The translations under genes and the position numbers were made by a program. The notes beneath the pieces were generated by a model. That model saw only the letters and a list, made by a program, of their open reading frames with translations, did not search any database and had not been told where the DNA came from. Positions 62,671-64,000 of a stretch of DNA of 64,000 nt are shown piece by piece; the first letter of the stretch is position 1, and every line of letters starts with the position of its first letter. This stretch comes from Intoshia linei (taxonomy: Eukaryota; Orthonectida; Rhopaluridae): assembly GCA_001642005.1 (NCBI GenBank), contig LWCA01000019.1:17563-81562 (forward strand), in the 5' to 3' direction.

Positions 62671-64000
62671 ACTAGCTTGGCTGTTATCTACTTGGTACAA
62701 ACAGCAGCTATGTAATTATGTTACTAGTACTATGTAATTATATTATATATTAACCAGGTTGACTGTTATGTACTACGTACAAACAGCACCTAGCTTTGTA
62801 GAGGGCACATTTTTATTCTACCAAAAAATGAATTCACGTTGAAAATCTAACTTACAAATCCTACTATTCACTATTATCAATCGTTTAAATGAGTGGTTGT
62901 CAAACTTGTATCAGGTAGAACCGTCATATCACATTACTTTTTACTTTAAAGTGAAATATTCCATCTTAATTTTGATTTGTTAACATTTGCGTACAGAATT
63001 TTAAAAACAATTTTTATCCCATTTTTTTAATTTATTAGACGGAATGTGTGTATAATATTAAAAATAAAGTAAAAACAATCCAATCTTAAAAATTGTCATA
63101 AATAGCATAAATTCCAGAAAAATAAAATTATAAAAATCTATTTTGTCATTTTTAATGTAATAATATATAGTCAGTACCAATTTAATAAATATTTAAAGTG
63201 CTGATTTTGTTAATTATAATAATATATAATAAGCACTTTATAAACATATTTCGGGTGAATTTTACCAATATTGCAAAGGATTGTAATAAATATAGAAATG
63301 ATGATAACAAAGTTGTATTACTTTTAGTTTCGTTGTTGTAGTTTAAGTTGATTAATTTGAACATTATGTTTTAAAAATGAGAATATGAGATTGAAAAATT
63401 GCGAAGGAATGAATTATATAGACTTTCACCCATATTTCTTTATTGGAAATGTTTAGACGTTTCATGCACATTTTTTTTGAAATTGGATCAATATTTACAT
63501 TTTCAATTTTTATTTTAATCGAAATATTTGAAAGATATTGGTTGATAATATATTAAAAATTGTTTTTCACCGGGAATGCGTAGATTTCTGGAGTTGAAAT
63601 TTTGTATTTATATCGGCTGGAATAAGCTCTATCAGAATAATTTTTTTTTTAATTTTGGGACTATTCATTATTTCACATTTTTTGTTTTAATAAAAATTTC
63701 GGAAAAAAATATACTAATACTAAAATGCTTTTTTTACCGTGAAGGCGTCACTTATTCAGATTTAAATTTTTTGTGTGTGTTACATTGCTGGATACAACTG
63801 CACCACCTGTAAAATGTTTTAAATTATAGGGCTGTTTTCATTAACAAAATATGGTAATTTGTGGTTTTAATATATATATATATATAATTGATATATTTTT
63901 TTAAATTTATGATAATATTTATGATTTTAAAGTCCCTATCAGAGTATATATTTTTTAAATTCTCGAACTCGTTTGATTTTCAAAAAAAGGACAATTGGGC
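62671..64000 (+). repeat. Family-A repeat, near-complete copy to the right edge
   Basis: A partial 5' end (ACTAGCTTGGCTGTTATC, 62671) is followed by a full 5' end (ACCAGGTTGACTGTTATG, 62753), the AATGAGTGGTTGTCAAAC, GGTAGAACCGTC and AATGTGTGTATAAT segments, then the internal repeats (GTGAAGGCGTCACTTATTCA and similar). It continues past base 64000. No coding frame. Beyond it the window holds nothing else. Confidence 0.8.

Noticed and set aside
62753-64000. Family-A repeat as a LINE or LTR retrotransposon
   Set aside because: No reverse transcriptase, integrase or long terminal repeat is visible in any copy.

Overview
This is an AT-rich (by eye well above 70% A+T) animal nuclear genome segment. 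Its genes are split by spliceosomal introns and separated by transposon debris. Ten protein genes or gene remnants could be assembled exon by exon, with splice phases checked by hand. CFAP45, a motile-cilium protein, and TRPM2, with its animal-type domain set, point to a ciliated invertebrate. Many introns are only 35-43 nt, which fits a compact-intron lineage such as flatworms or orthonectids, but the species cannot be fixed from the sequence.

Layout. 1-1254 (-): 5' part of a coiled-coil protein that runs off the left edge. 3720-10316 (+): Rab5 GTPase, 6 exons. 11860-15759 (+): CFAP45, 11 exons. 16355-17740 (-): MINPP1 pseudogene. 21732-38852 (-): a complete 35-exon TRPM2-like channel with a C-terminal NUDT9-H domain, 1529 aa. 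39950-40888 (+): intronless orphan seven-transmembrane receptor. 41250-41880 (-): fossil Tigger/pogo transposase. 42989-46134 (+): ATG3. 46865-49071 (+): proteasome alpha subunit PSMA4. 49489-51093 (+): SR splicing factor. 51327-58727 (+): DNA polymerase delta catalytic subunit. 58862-61396 (+): SLC7 light-chain amino-acid transporter. 61981-62608 (+): a broken tandem copy of that transporter.

The last four intact genes lie head-to-tail with gaps of only 418, 234 and 135 bases. The remaining space is filled by an unclassified repeat family of about 1.3 kb (about ten copies or fragments), hAT-like MITEs with 8-bp target duplications, TTAA-flanked piggyBac-like MITEs, one TA-flanked mariner-like MITE and a foldback element.

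The genes are mostly unrelated housekeeping functions: early endosome fusion (Rab5), autophagy (ATG3), protein degradation (PSMA4), splicing (SR protein) and replication (POLD1). They are joined by a sensory or oxidative-stress channel (TRPM2), an axonemal protein and a transporter. The most unusual signal is shared by CFAP45, PSMA4 and the SR factor. In each, the start codon is followed directly by a 39-43 nt intron (ATG|GTA), so the unspliced message would give a 3-6 residue peptide. No prokaryotic features, CRISPR arrays, rRNA or convincing tRNA genes were seen.
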